From a virus, in the IMG/VR virus record IMGVR_UViG_3300042350_004247, positions 1-46,828 of that record: a stretch of DNA of 46,828 bases, one strand, 5' to 3'. Positions 31,025-39,085 of the stretch are shown here, one piece after another. A program made the translations under genes and the position numbers. Every line of letters begins with the position of its first letter. Position 1 is the stretch's first letter. The notes below the pieces were generated by a model. That model made no database searches, was not told the DNA's origin, and was given only the letters and a program-made list of their open reading frames with translations.

Positions 31025-31408
31025 TTATTCAATCATAAAAGGATTGTTGGAAAAAATTTCATAGTAGCACATCCATTTATATTTTCTCTCCATTCTATTA
31101 GCCTCTCGTTCTAATGGATGGTTTTTATAACTATATGTCTCTTGTAATTTATTATATTTTCGTTTTATACTCTGATGGTAATGAGTATATTCATGAATAA
31201 CTGTGCCTATAAATCCTACAAATGTTCTATGTTTACCTTTATAGACATGTATTTCATTATTATAAACATCATAACATCCTGCCCACTCACCTTTCTTATG
31301 AAATACTAATTTGGGATAAGAACCATTTATAGTACTAGCACCAAATGTTTTTTTACACCAATCAAAAATTTTAACTGTGTTTTTCCTGTTTATGTCTACT
31401 GTATTCAT
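31025..31408 (-). CDS. SprT-like zinc metallopeptidase
   Basis: This 127-aa protein contains VIHEYTHYHQS at about 87-97, the HExxH zinc site of SprT/WSS1-like peptidases. LEREANRMERKYKW, a downstream Glu-containing helix, may provide another ligand. SprT-like proteins can cut DNA-crosslinked proteins, but phage forms vary. It overlaps the upstream gene by 38 bases in another frame. Confidence 0.75.
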   Translation of the reverse strand: MNTVDINRKNTVKIFDWCKKTFGASTINGSYPKLVFHKKGEWAGCYDVYNNEIHVYKGKHRTFVGFIGTVIHEYTHYHQSIKRKYNKLQETYSYKNHPLEREANRMERKYKWMCYYEIFSNNPFMIE

Positions 31409-31694
31409 GGTTTAGTTCTTTTAATATTTTTTGAATTTCAATACACTCTTCAAACATATCGTTTTCTGAGAATGCACTTAGACAAGTATTAAGAGACACA
31501 ACCCACTGATCACGATTAAGTATAAACTCAACCATTTCATTTTTTATATGAAGTGTAAATGCTGTTACCTGTTTACGCTTACGTTTATCATTAAACGCTT
31601 TTTTAATTTGATTGAATACTTCAACTGATATACTTATATCTTTACTTTCTATCTTGTTCTTAAACTCCTCAATCGACTCAAATTTAAACACCAT
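31371..31694 (-). CDS. 107-aa protein, paralogue of the 36056 gene
   Basis: The protein has a C-terminal segment W-V-V-S-L-N-T-C then EECIEIQKILKEL, matched by W-K-Q-S-L-Q-S-C and EACAEIKILIDKI in the 106-aa protein at 36056. Both are small alpha/beta proteins with an FELxxxEYYVEL-like strand pair. Function unknown. An ATATTTATA box precedes it. Confidence 0.68.
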   Translation of the reverse strand: MVFKFESIEEFKNKIESKDISISVEVFNQIKKAFNDKRKRKQVTAFTLHIKNEMVEFILNRDQWVVSLNTCLSAFSENDMFEECIEIQKILKELNHEYSRHKQEKHS

Positions 31695-31707
31695 AGTCAG
31701 TATTTGA

Positions 31708-31716
31708 TATAAATAT
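31708..31716 (-). promoter_or_regulatory. ATATTTATA box before 107-aa gene
   Basis: The box is 14 nt before the ATG at 31694. The paralogous gene at 36056-36376 has the same box 14 nt from its ATG, so the spacing is preserved between the two. Confidence 0.4.
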
Positions 31717-31735
31717 ACCAGATGAAGCGGAGTGT

Positions 31736-32524
31736 TTAATTAACAAACTCCTCAGCCAGCTCCCATAATGCCTCATTGATCTTCAAATCCTGGCTGAAAT
31801 TCTTGACTGCTCTAGCTTTGCGTGTTTTAACTCCATTCATATAACTACAGCCGCCGCTGATTAATTTTTCTTGAACTCGATTAAACACAACCCATAAATT
31901 ATTACCTTCATCTGCTTTACGCTCAGCTACTAACAATTCACTTAAATCAACTTTAACACCCTCACCAAATCTAACCGCAGATGCTTTTTCAGCAAACTTA
32001 GTTACTTGTTTATCACTTAATTCGATGTTTTGAAATTTGTTAATTTTTTCAACTAGTCCTGGAAATGATCCAACTGCCTCATTAATTTTTTCAGTTAATT
32101 CAGCAAATGTATATCCCATGTGGCGTAGTTTAAAATCACCATAACTAGTATCCATAACTACTAATCCATTTGAACATACTAATCTAAACAATCCAATTTG
32201 AAACTTAAATGAACTTAATCCATCATGACTATTTGTTAATAGTATTTGTGGAAATACATCATCTCCATTAACACCTTCAATCACAATGTCTGGATTAAAA
32301 AACTTAATCATGTGTCGTTGATAACCTTTAGTAGATTTTTTACGAGCTTTAATCTCAACCGCTTGGCACGGCTTCCAACCTAATGACATCATGTCATTTA
32401 TTACTCTGTCGGTCGGAATGTGAACGTAATGTTCACTCAGGTTAGCTTTTTGCTTTGTCTGAAAAATACTTGGAGCTGCTTGTTTGACCTGCTCCATGGT
32501 CAATTCTGTGAATACGTTACTCAT
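31736..32524 (-). CDS. DUF932 / phage-plasmid-type protein
   Basis: This 262-aa protein fits the DUF932 family (phage/plasmid-like proteins found also near T4-type modules). Key parts are HYVHIPTDRVINDMMSLGWK at about 27-46, a later FKFQIGLFRLVCSNGLVVMD segment, and the C-terminal helix EALWELAEEFV. The role of the family is not established. It is driven by promoter copy 20. Confidence 0.82.
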   Translation of the reverse strand: MSNVFTELTMEQVKQAAPSIFQTKQKANLSEHYVHIPTDRVINDMMSLGWKPCQAVEIKARKKSTKGYQRHMIKFFNPDIVIEGVNGDDVFPQILLTNSHDGLSSFKFQIGLFRLVCSNGLVVMDTSYGDFKLRHMGYTFAELTEKINEAVGSFPGLVEKINKFQNIELSDKQVTKFAEKASAVRFGEGVKVDLSELLVAERKADEGNNLWVVFNRVQEKLISGGCSYMNGVKTRKARAVKNFSQDLKINEALWELAEEFVN

Positions 32525-32549
32525 AATTTTTAATTTTTATTTATATAAT

Positions 32550-32575
32550 AAATTTAACGTACAAACTGCGGTCAA
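32550..32575 (-). promoter_or_regulatory. TGACC-type promoter (copy 20)
   Basis: TTGACC, 13 nt (GCAGTTTGTACGT), TAAATTT, then 4 nt and TATAAATA. It lies one base past the thioredoxin stop codon. Confidence 0.8.
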
Positions 32576-32576
32576 A

Positions 32577-32837
32577 CTAACTGAATTGTTGGATAGTACT
32601 AATCAATTGACCACGACTCATAATACCTGATTGGCGATATACAATATTTTCACCTATTTCAAATATAATTGTTGGGACACTTGAAATCATATATTTAGAT
32701 ACTAATTCACTACTTGTATCAACATCTATTTTATTAAAATTAACCCCAGTCTCATTCATTACTCCATCAAATACTGGACTAAATGATTTACATGGTCCAC
32801 ACCAAGCAGGAGCTGTAAAGTATAAAATTTTTAACAT
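32577..32837 (-). CDS. Thioredoxin
   Basis: This 86-aa protein has the thioredoxin active site WCGPC at 12-16 and cis-Pro55 in SSVPTIIFE, with the usual beta-alpha-beta order. It probably reduces ribonucleotide reductase or another phage target. It is the last gene of the run that starts at promoter copy 21, after the second homing nuclease. Confidence 0.92.
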   Translation of the reverse strand: MLKILYFTAPAWCGPCKSFSPVFDGVMNETGVNFNKIDVDTSSELVSKYMISSVPTIIFEIGENIVYRQSGIMSRGQLISTIQQFS

Positions 32838-32843
32838 ATTATT

Positions 32844-33452
32844 TTAATTTTTAAATTTCCAAATATAATTATAAGCTGTTTTTTGTTTTCCCCTACATAC
32901 AGCTCCTATTCCATCATTATTAGGCTTATTAAAAAACAATTGAGCTTCTTTTTGTGAGTTCCATTCCTGAATAAAATTTCCTTGTAAATCAAATTGCAAA
33001 ACAGGTGATATATACCAAGTATTTTTTCTTCCTATTAAATGTCCTCGTTTTTCTTTTATTTTAATTTTATGTTCATTAGTAAATGTTTTACCTTTAAAAT
33101 AACTTACTCTTCCTTTATTAGATTCACTTATTTTTAACCCTCGCTCTTTATTATTCTTTAATTTAATCTTCATCTCCTCAGTCCAAAATTCTAACCCACC
33201 TCCTCCTTTTTTATTATTATTCACAATTTTAAATCCCCATTGTCTGAATTGTTCTAACCAATATGTTTCTAATGGTTCCCAATTTTTTCTATATAATGAT
33301 TTTACTTGATCTATAATAGTGAAATTGATTTGTTTACCGTATGTTATTTTATGTTGATTTTTTCTAATAAAAGGAGATTTAGTTTTACCTATATAAACTT
33401 TATTAGGATCTCCATAACAATTCTCAACTAAATATATATATGTGATATTCAT
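32844..33452 (-). CDS. GIY-YIG homing endonuclease with NUMOD1-type domain
   Basis: This 202-aa protein has TYIYLVEN (4-11), VYIGKTKSPFIRKNQH (about 19-34) and a Glu in LETYWLEQF, the GIY-YIG core. The C-terminus carries PVLQFDLQGNFIQEWNSQKE, a NUMOD1-type DNA-binding motif. The N-terminal half is closely similar to the other homing nuclease in this window, while the C-terminal half differs, so the two share a catalytic module with swapped DNA-binding parts. Confidence 0.9.
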   Translation of the reverse strand: MNITYIYLVENCYGDPNKVYIGKTKSPFIRKNQHKITYGKQINFTIIDQVKSLYRKNWEPLETYWLEQFRQWGFKIVNNNKKGGGGLEFWTEEMKIKLKNNKERGLKISESNKGRVSYFKGKTFTNEHKIKIKEKRGHLIGRKNTWYISPVLQFDLQGNFIQEWNSQKEAQLFFNKPNNDGIGAVCRGKQKTAYNYIWKFKN

Positions 33453-33456
33453 CTAT

Positions 33457-33465
33457 TATAAATAT
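33457..33465 (-). promoter_or_regulatory. ATATTTATA box before GIY-YIG gene 2
   Basis: The box is 5 nt from the ATG at 33452. A one-base variant (ATATTTATT) lies 4 nt from the ATG of the paralogous gene at 30988, and a 17-nt block with one mismatch precedes both. Confidence 0.4.
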
Positions 33466-33498
33466 TCCCACACACCCATAAAGTAGTCTTCATATTAT

Positions 33499-33816
33499 TT
33501 ATTTAAAAAATTTTAAAAAATTATACCATCTACGTTTTGTTTTAAATGGTACTTCAAATGGTTTTGTATTATTATCACATCTAACAACACCTCCATATCT
33601 AACCATCATCATTTGTATTAATATCTGATGCCATTCATTAGGTATTTTTTCAAAATCAGCTTTAATCTCAATAGGTAATTCAATTATTGGGTATGATGCA
33701 TCACCAGTGAATAACATTAAATGATCTTTCATTTGAACAGTATAGGATGACTTAACTGTAAGATGTTGTCCATTTCCTATATGATACTGACCCTGCTTAC
33801 TATTTACTTTAGCCAT
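33499..33816 (-). CDS. 105-aa protein of unknown function
   Basis: The protein is beta-rich in its first part (GQHLTVKSSYTVQMKDHLML) and ends in a basic helix (FKTKRRWYNFLKFFK). No family recognised. It is in the same run as the SWIM-zinc-finger gene. Confidence 0.65.
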   Translation of the reverse strand: MAKVNSKQGQYHIGNGQHLTVKSSYTVQMKDHLMLFTGDASYPIIELPIEIKADFEKIPNEWHQILIQMMMVRYGGVVRCDNNTKPFEVPFKTKRRWYNFLKFFK

Positions 33817-33830
33817 ATATTAAATATAAT

Positions 33831-34262
33831 TTATTTAATTTTAATATCCAAATTTTTCTCTCTCAACGCTATAACATGTTTACAATTACCTTTACTTCTC
33901 CAAAATCCCATACATGTACATTTATAAGTATTTTTATTTGGATTGTAAGTTGTTTTATACTTACCCATTGAACCATCAATATGTTCAATTATTTTTTTCT
34001 GTTTTGGTTTAATCCAAACAACATCTTCAAATTTAGTTTCTGGATGTACTTCTATCCACATTGGGACTAGATATGTTTTATTGTCTCTATCTGATTTATA
34101 AATTGTTGGAGGTAAATGATGTTCAATATGATATTTAAATCGACTAGCGTAACTAGATATGATTTCATCTCGTTTAGGATAAATTACAATTGGTTCTGTT
34201 GAACTAACTATTTCATTTATAACTGTCCCATTTGTGAACATTTTCTTAAGTGTCCATAACAT
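33831..34262 (-). CDS. SWIM zinc-finger protein
   Basis: This 143-aa protein has a SWIM motif near the C-terminus: C-x-C-x9-C-x-H (Cys115, Cys117, Cys127, His129 in YKCTCMGFWRSKGNCKHV). SWIM domains bind DNA or protein. The N-terminal part is unassigned. It is preceded by promoter copy 21. Confidence 0.85.
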   Translation of the reverse strand: MLWTLKKMFTNGTVINEIVSSTEPIVIYPKRDEIISSYASRFKYHIEHHLPPTIYKSDRDNKTYLVPMWIEVHPETKFEDVVWIKPKQKKIIEHIDGSMGKYKTTYNPNKNTYKCTCMGFWRSKGNCKHVIALREKNLDIKIK

Positions 34263-34285
34263 AACCTTAATTTTTATTTATAACT

Positions 34286-34311
34286 AAATATAATAACCTA
34301 ATCTAGGTCAA
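34286..34311 (-). promoter_or_regulatory. TGACC-type promoter (copy 21)
   Basis: TTGACC, 13 nt (TAGATTAGGTTAT), TATATTT, then 3 nt and TATAAATA. It overlaps the stop codon of the HNH gene. Confidence 0.82.
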
Positions 34312-34937
34312 ATTTTAGAAATAAATTCACTACCTAATTCACCATCCTGTTCAATCACTCCTAATTGTTGTAAATGTTCTTTATAGTAATCATCTAATTC
34401 CCAATCAACTTTAGATTCAAATGTTGATGGATTATAATCTTCCAAGTGTTGGATTTGTTTATCAGTGAATATATTTCCAACATAAAGGAAATAATGATTG
34501 TAACATAATAATTCTAAATTTTCTAATGTCCAATTCTTTTTATTTCCATCTTTAAAATTAAGTACTAAAGGCACTTTATAATCAACGACTCTACGTTCAG
34601 CGAATTGACATTTAGTACAACATTCTTGTAAGTAACTCTCTTGTATTAATCTATTCTTTAATTTCTCAGGTGTATATGAGTCAATAGGTACTCTACCTTC
34701 AATAATATCTTTTAATGCTGGTTCTTTACCTCTATTAGATAAAAATTTAGCTATACCTTTACCTGATTGATTTTTATGTTTATCAAACAAGGTGATATTA
34801 TTTTCATCAGTATAATTTTTAGCGTATTTTTTATAATGAATATAACTAACGTGCAGGTACCTAGCACCTGCACGATTTGATTTAGTCATAGCCATTGCTC
34901 TTTCAATATCTGATTTTGCTAATGGTTTTGGTAGCAT
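34308..34937 (-). CDS. HNH-type nuclease
   Basis: This 209-aa protein has an HNH-like module: CCTKC at about 106-110, then VDYKVPLVLNFKDGNK and the closing LELLCYNHYF (141-150). The two CxxC-like pairs probably bind zinc; the Asn and His give the HNH core, though the first His is not clear. HNH proteins are often homing nucleases. It is not preceded by a TGACC-type promoter. Confidence 0.75.
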   Translation of the reverse strand: MLPKPLAKSDIERAMAMTKSNRAGARYLHVSYIHYKKYAKNYTDENNITLFDKHKNQSGKGIAKFLSNRGKEPALKDIIEGRVPIDSYTPEKLKNRLIQESYLQECCTKCQFAERRVVDYKVPLVLNFKDGNKKNWTLENLELLCYNHYFLYVGNIFTDKQIQHLEDYNPSTFESKVDWELDDYYKEHLQQLGVIEQDGELGSEFISKI

Positions 34938-35630
34938 TTATTTTTTTTCTTCTTTTTGAAGTTCCTTACTTAATCCACTAATCGGAACAGGTGTACCTAC
35001 AGGATATGGAAATCCTTCTTTAGCTGCTGTTATAGATGTCATTCCAGATGTAACAGGAACTGCTTTACGTAATGGAACTGCTGCTTCATTAAGTGGTCCA
35101 TATACTTTTGCTAATATAATACCTGTAGATGTTGTATCAAAGATAACACCTGGCATTGCAAACATGTTGCTTTCACTTGTGTTTGGATGATCAAGATTTA
35201 CAATAAATGAACGATTTACAGGTGGTGATAATTCCCACTCCTTAGATGCTGGATTAAATTGTGGTATTGCTGTAGCTGTATCATAGTACCAAAATAGAGA
35301 CCATACTGTATTATTGGTTCCATCAGGTGATTGGAAATTTTCCTTTACATTAAACTTTCCATAAGTTCCACTATCTCCTTCCATTGCTAAATTAGAAATA
35401 GATGGTCCTGTTAATACTGGACATATAGCACATCCTTCATCATATACTACTCCTTGAACAACAATCTTTTTTCCAGTTGGAATTGCTGCTGATGCACCAC
35501 AGAAGGCAAAAGATCCTTGATGAATTTTTACTGCTGTATCAGATTTAAGATCTTCAACTGTTTCTGTTTTTGGGTTACAACTAAATAACATTGTTAGTAG
35601 ACTAACTACTATGAGTGTGATTTTTTTCAT
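34938..35630 (-). CDS. Phage-encoded lipoprotein
   Basis: With a start at 35630 this 230-aa protein has a typical signal peptide, MKKITLIVVSLLTMLFSC, with a lipobox Cys at 18. A longer start at 35654 (MKNKIKQK) overlaps the upstream gene. The mature part is mostly beta with Pro, Ser and Thr, and contains two close Cys (EGCAICPVLT). It ends EEKK one base before the HNH gene. Function is unknown; it may face the outer membrane. Confidence 0.7.
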   Translation of the reverse strand: MKKITLIVVSLLTMLFSCNPKTETVEDLKSDTAVKIHQGSFAFCGASAAIPTGKKIVVQGVVYDEGCAICPVLTGPSISNLAMEGDSGTYGKFNVKENFQSPDGTNNTVWSLFWYYDTATAIPQFNPASKEWELSPPVNRSFIVNLDHPNTSESNMFAMPGVIFDTTSTGIILAKVYGPLNEAAVPLRKAVPVTSGMTSITAAKEGFPYPVGTPVPISGLSKELQKEEKK

Positions 35631-35643
35631 TTTTTGTTTTATT

Positions 35644-36054
35644 TTATTTTTCATTATCTAACTTTAATCTCATTAATATGGTCCAAATATCCTCAGGTGT
35701 TGTTGATGGGACTATTTTTTCCTCATCATCATATAATTCATTTACTGATCCATCTGGATTGAATTTTTCATATAAATAGAAACTAATTACTTCATATCCT
35801 TCTTTTCCAAAATGAAGTAATATAAATGAGTCTATCACTTGAAAAAATAACTCATCATAAGTACTAAAGTCAATTTTTAAATCACTATTAGCTAAATGAG
35901 TTCTAGTTTGAGCAGCTTGTAATGCTAATATAATACTAGTAAATATATCTTTTTGCTTCTCAATATATGCTTTTTTCTTTCTTTTAACTGTTGAATTTAT
36001 TTTAAGTAAACTATCAACTGCTTTTTTTATATCATCAAAACCATCATTTGTCAT
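35644..36054 (-). CDS. 136-aa helical protein
   Basis: The protein has a basic stretch VKRKKKAYIEKQKDI near 21-35, helices, and an acidic C-terminal end. No family recognised. It overlaps the lipoprotein start region by up to 11 bases and follows the 106-aa gene closely. Confidence 0.65.
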   Translation of the reverse strand: MTNDGFDDIKKAVDSLLKINSTVKRKKKAYIEKQKDIFTSIILALQAAQTRTHLANSDLKIDFSTYDELFFQVIDSFILLHFGKEGYEVISFYLYEKFNPDGSVNELYDDEEKIVPSTTPEDIWTILMRLKLDNEK

Positions 36055-36055
36055 G

Positions 36056-36376
36056 TTAATTTATTTTATCTATTAGTATTTTTATTTCAGCACATGCCTC
36101 ATATAATTCTTTTTCAATATATCTATCCATACATGATTGTAGAGATTGTTTCCATTCTGATTTATCTAATTCAACATAATATTCACTTTTCCCTAATTCA
36201 AATAATATAGCTGTTTTAGATTCACTTTTAATAGCATCTTTAATACTTTCTACAGCCTCAATATATACAGCTTTTGAAAATACTTCATTACTACATAATG
36301 TTTCAACATCTGGTGTTCCATCTCCTATAACTGATAATACCATTGTAGGTATTTTTCTAGTTGATTTTTTAGCCAT
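36056..36376 (-). CDS. 106-aa protein, paralogue of the 31371 gene
   Basis: The protein shares with the 31371 gene a strand pair (TAILFELGKSEYYVELDKSE) and a C-terminal W-x-x-S-L-x-x-C helix ending EACAEIKILIDKIN. The N-terminus is basic. The paired copies, 4.7 kb apart, suggest a duplication. Function unknown. Confidence 0.68.
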   Translation of the reverse strand: MAKKSTRKIPTMVLSVIGDGTPDVETLCSNEVFSKAVYIEAVESIKDAIKSESKTAILFELGKSEYYVELDKSEWKQSLQSCMDRYIEKELYEACAEIKILIDKIN

Positions 36377-36381
36377 ACGAG

Positions 36382-37569
36382 TTATTTATTATAAATATGA
36401 ATCAAATTATGTTCGTATGTTTCTAAATTATTAATTGTTATTTTAAATATATCTAATTCAAATGTACCTACTTCACCTGACTCAGCTATTATTTCTGGTA
36501 ATTGAGTTAATATGTTAAATAATTCTTGAGTTAATAATTTACCATCAAATTTAACTATAATATCATTATTAGGTACAGTATGTTTTATTAGTTTAAATTT
36601 ACTTTTAAGATCAATTTTAGTATGTGGTTGCTCATTTTCATAATAAGTAGCTTCATTAATACCTAATTCATCATCTGTATATAAAGTATTACACCATGGT
36701 TCTAAAGCTGTTATTAATTGTAAATTGCAATTATCAACTACAAAACCAATATCATACTTATGAGGTATAATTGGTTTTAAATAATCATCATGTTTAACAA
36801 AATGTCCCCACTTACGAATAAAATTTCTAGCATTTTTACTTGTTGTATAAATCCATTCTTCACTATTTTTTCCAGCACTACCTCCTGCATGTTTATTAAA
36901 TCTACTTCCTCTACTAGTAAAGTGATAAACTAAACCATCCCATGATTGAATCACTTTATATCCTTTTAAAACAAAACGATTAAATAAATCACTATCTTCT
37001 TTTGATTGAGGAGCAAATAATTCATCATGTCCACCAATAGCTAAGTAATCTGTCTTATACATACACCATGGTGCAAATATACCTTCAGTTACTTTATCTT
37101 TATTTTGGGTTTCGAAAAATCCTATAGCATTCATAGATGCATTAAAATCAAATTGATCTACTTCATTCCCCCAATCTTGAGTTATTTTTTCTGGTCCTGG
37201 AGGATGTAATGGTGGTTCAATTCTAGTAGCACTAACTACAGTACCTGGTTTTAAATGTTTTAATATATTGGTATCTAAATTAGGTCCAGCTATCATATCT
37301 GCGTGAAAAGCAAATATAATTTCGGTTCTAGCCATTTCAATACCTTTATCAAACATGCCGACAATACCAATACGGTTTGGTCCTGGGTTGCGAAAAGTAA
37401 GTAAGTCTTCATCGTTTATTGATTTAATCCATTCTTGAGTTCCATCTTCACTAGCATCATCTAATATAAGTATTTCATGTTTAGTTGATAAATTACGAAT
37501 TGATTTATACGCTAGTTGAAGAAATTCTAAATTATTTCTACTTGGTAGTACAAATGTTATTTTTTGCAT
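36382..37569 (-). CDS. Glycosyltransferase family 2
   Basis: This 395-aa protein begins ITFVLPSRNNLEFLQLAYKS with a GT2-type Rossmann-like fold; the nucleotide-sugar motif LDDASEDGT lies near 36-44, a DxD-like HADM near 90, and a SKEDSDLFNRFV segment near 195. The C-terminal part is unique. It is the last gene of the glycan cluster and overlaps the epimerase by 13 bases. Confidence 0.88.
   Translation of the reverse strand: MQKITFVLPSRNNLEFLQLAYKSIRNLSTKHEILILDDASEDGTQEWIKSINDEDLLTFRNPGPNRIGIVGMFDKGIEMARTEIIFAFHADMIAGPNLDTNILKHLKPGTVVSATRIEPPLHPPGPEKITQDWGNEVDQFDFNASMNAIGFFETQNKDKVTEGIFAPWCMYKTDYLAIGGHDELFAPQSKEDSDLFNRFVLKGYKVIQSWDGLVYHFTSRGSRFNKHAGGSAGKNSEEWIYTTSKNARNFIRKWGHFVKHDDYLKPIIPHKYDIGFVVDNCNLQLITALEPWCNTLYTDDELGINEATYYENEQPHTKIDLKSKFKLIKHTVPNNDIIVKFDGKLLTQELFNILTQLPEIIAESGEVGTFELDIFKITINNLETYEHNLIHIYNK
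36390..36398 (-). promoter_or_regulatory. ATATTTATA box before the 106-aa gene
   Basis: The box is 14 nt before the ATG at 36376 and inside the end of the glycosyltransferase gene. Same spacing as in the paralogue at 31694. Confidence 0.4.
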
Positions 37570-38405
37570 AAATATTCTTTTATATAATCTTCAATATTTC
37601 GTTTAGGTGACCACCCTAATGTTTCTTTAGCTAATGGATCTTCACATAATGTTACAAATGCTTCTCCTGGTTTATCATCTTTATATATAACTTCTTTATT
37701 AAACATAGTAGATATTTCTTTAACTGAGTAATTTCTATTTCTGCCTAATTCAAAGATATAACCCCATTTTTGTTTTTCTAAGATTAGTATCAATGCTTCA
37801 ACTATATCTTCAACATGGGTGAAATCTCTACGTTTTCTACCATCACCATATATAACTAATGGTTGTCCTTCTTCAACTTTTTTTTCCCATGCTCCAATTA
37901 ATGTTGTATAACCACCTTCTTTTAGTTGGTATGGACCATAAACATTGTAAAAACGTGTTATTGTTGATTTTAATTTGTATATGTTTTCAAATAATTGAAT
38001 TATTTCTTCTCCTATATCTTTACTAAAAGTATATGGATTAGTTAATTTACCAGCATGATGAGAACTACTACCAGCGTATATAAGTGGTATATTATTTTTA
38101 GCGCAATAACTAGCTAATTTTAAAGTACCATTAGCGTTTGTAGTAAAATATTCTTCAGGTTTATCAAATGATGGTTGTATCCTAGCTATAGCAGCTAAAT
38201 GATATACAACATCAAATTCTCCCCAAGCGTTATAATCACTAATATTTCTAATATCATAATTAATATACTTAACTCCTGGTTGGTGATTTGATTCTAATCC
38301 TGTATTGTAATTATCTATAGATATAACATTATATCCCTTTTTAAGTAAGGCTTTAATTAGGTTAGTACCAACAAAGCCAGCTCCTCCTGTAACTAATATA
38401 TTCAT
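37557..38405 (-). CDS. NAD-dependent nucleotide-sugar epimerase/dehydratase (extended SDR)
   Basis: This 282-aa protein has the Rossmann loop GGAGFVG at 7-13, a YHLAAIARIQPSF stretch and the catalytic Tyr/Lys in NPYTFSKDIGEE near 120-130. It probably interconverts or dehydrates a UDP- or GDP-sugar in the pathway that feeds the neighbouring transferases. Substrate cannot be told. Confidence 0.88.
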   Translation of the reverse strand: MNILVTGGAGFVGTNLIKALLKKGYNVISIDNYNTGLESNHQPGVKYINYDIRNISDYNAWGEFDVVYHLAAIARIQPSFDKPEEYFTTNANGTLKLASYCAKNNIPLIYAGSSSHHAGKLTNPYTFSKDIGEEIIQLFENIYKLKSTITRFYNVYGPYQLKEGGYTTLIGAWEKKVEEGQPLVIYGDGRKRRDFTHVEDIVEALILILEKQKWGYIFELGRNRNYSVKEISTMFNKEVIYKDDKPGEAFVTLCEDPLAKETLGWSPKRNIEDYIKEYLCKK

Positions 38406-38410
38406 AAAAT

Positions 38411-39085
38411 TTATTTTAATCTCAACATACCTGTTCTTTCAAACATAGTATTATAATACACTAAATCATTTTTATATTTATCTTTTAACTGTTTTATATC
38501 CTCAAGATAATGAATTTCTTTAGCTATTCCAACTTTATTTAATTCTAATCCAGCATATATTAAAGGCTCAAAATGTAATGATGGATGTCCATTATTAATA
38601 CATTTATCAGCTATAATATTATAATTGTCTAAATTAAATACTTTACTATATAAATCTCTAGTTATAAAGAAAAATTCAGTCCTAATTGGTAAACTTTTAT
38701 TATCAATTAAATTATAATTATCATCAAACATCCATTGTCTAGGTATACCAGCTAATTTTTTATTTGATTGAATATATTCTTTAACCATCCAATCTATATC
38801 ATTTATATCTCTAAAAATCATATCTGCATGGTAATGTAAAATATAATCTTGAGTTAATAATTCATTAGCTGAACTTGCTAAAGCAAATGCACCCATATGT
38901 TTATTAGGATTATATTGTAACCAATTTATATTTAAACCGGTTTCTTGAGATATAAGTTTAATTTGTTCTTCATCTTCAAAATTAGTTATAAAATGTATTG
39001 GGTATTTGAAATTGAATTTATTATAAAACTCAGCTTGTATTTTAAACTCATTAACATCATAACATGTACATACTATATCAACCAT
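38411..39085 (-). CDS. Glycosyltransferase-like protein
   Basis: This 224-aa protein starts VDIVCTCYDVNEFKIQAEFY and shows a GT-A-like pattern with YILHYHADMIFRDIND (a DxD-equivalent HADM) near 80-95. The length is short for the family, so it is a likely minimal transferase. It overlaps the next gene by eight bases. Confidence 0.68.
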   Translation of the reverse strand: MVDIVCTCYDVNEFKIQAEFYNKFNFKYPIHFITNFEDEEQIKLISQETGLNINWLQYNPNKHMGAFALASSANELLTQDYILHYHADMIFRDINDIDWMVKEYIQSNKKLAGIPRQWMFDDNYNLIDNKSLPIRTEFFFITRDLYSKVFNLDNYNIIADKCINNGHPSLHFEPLIYAGLELNKVGIAKEIHYLEDIKQLKDKYKNDLVYYNTMFERTGMLRLK

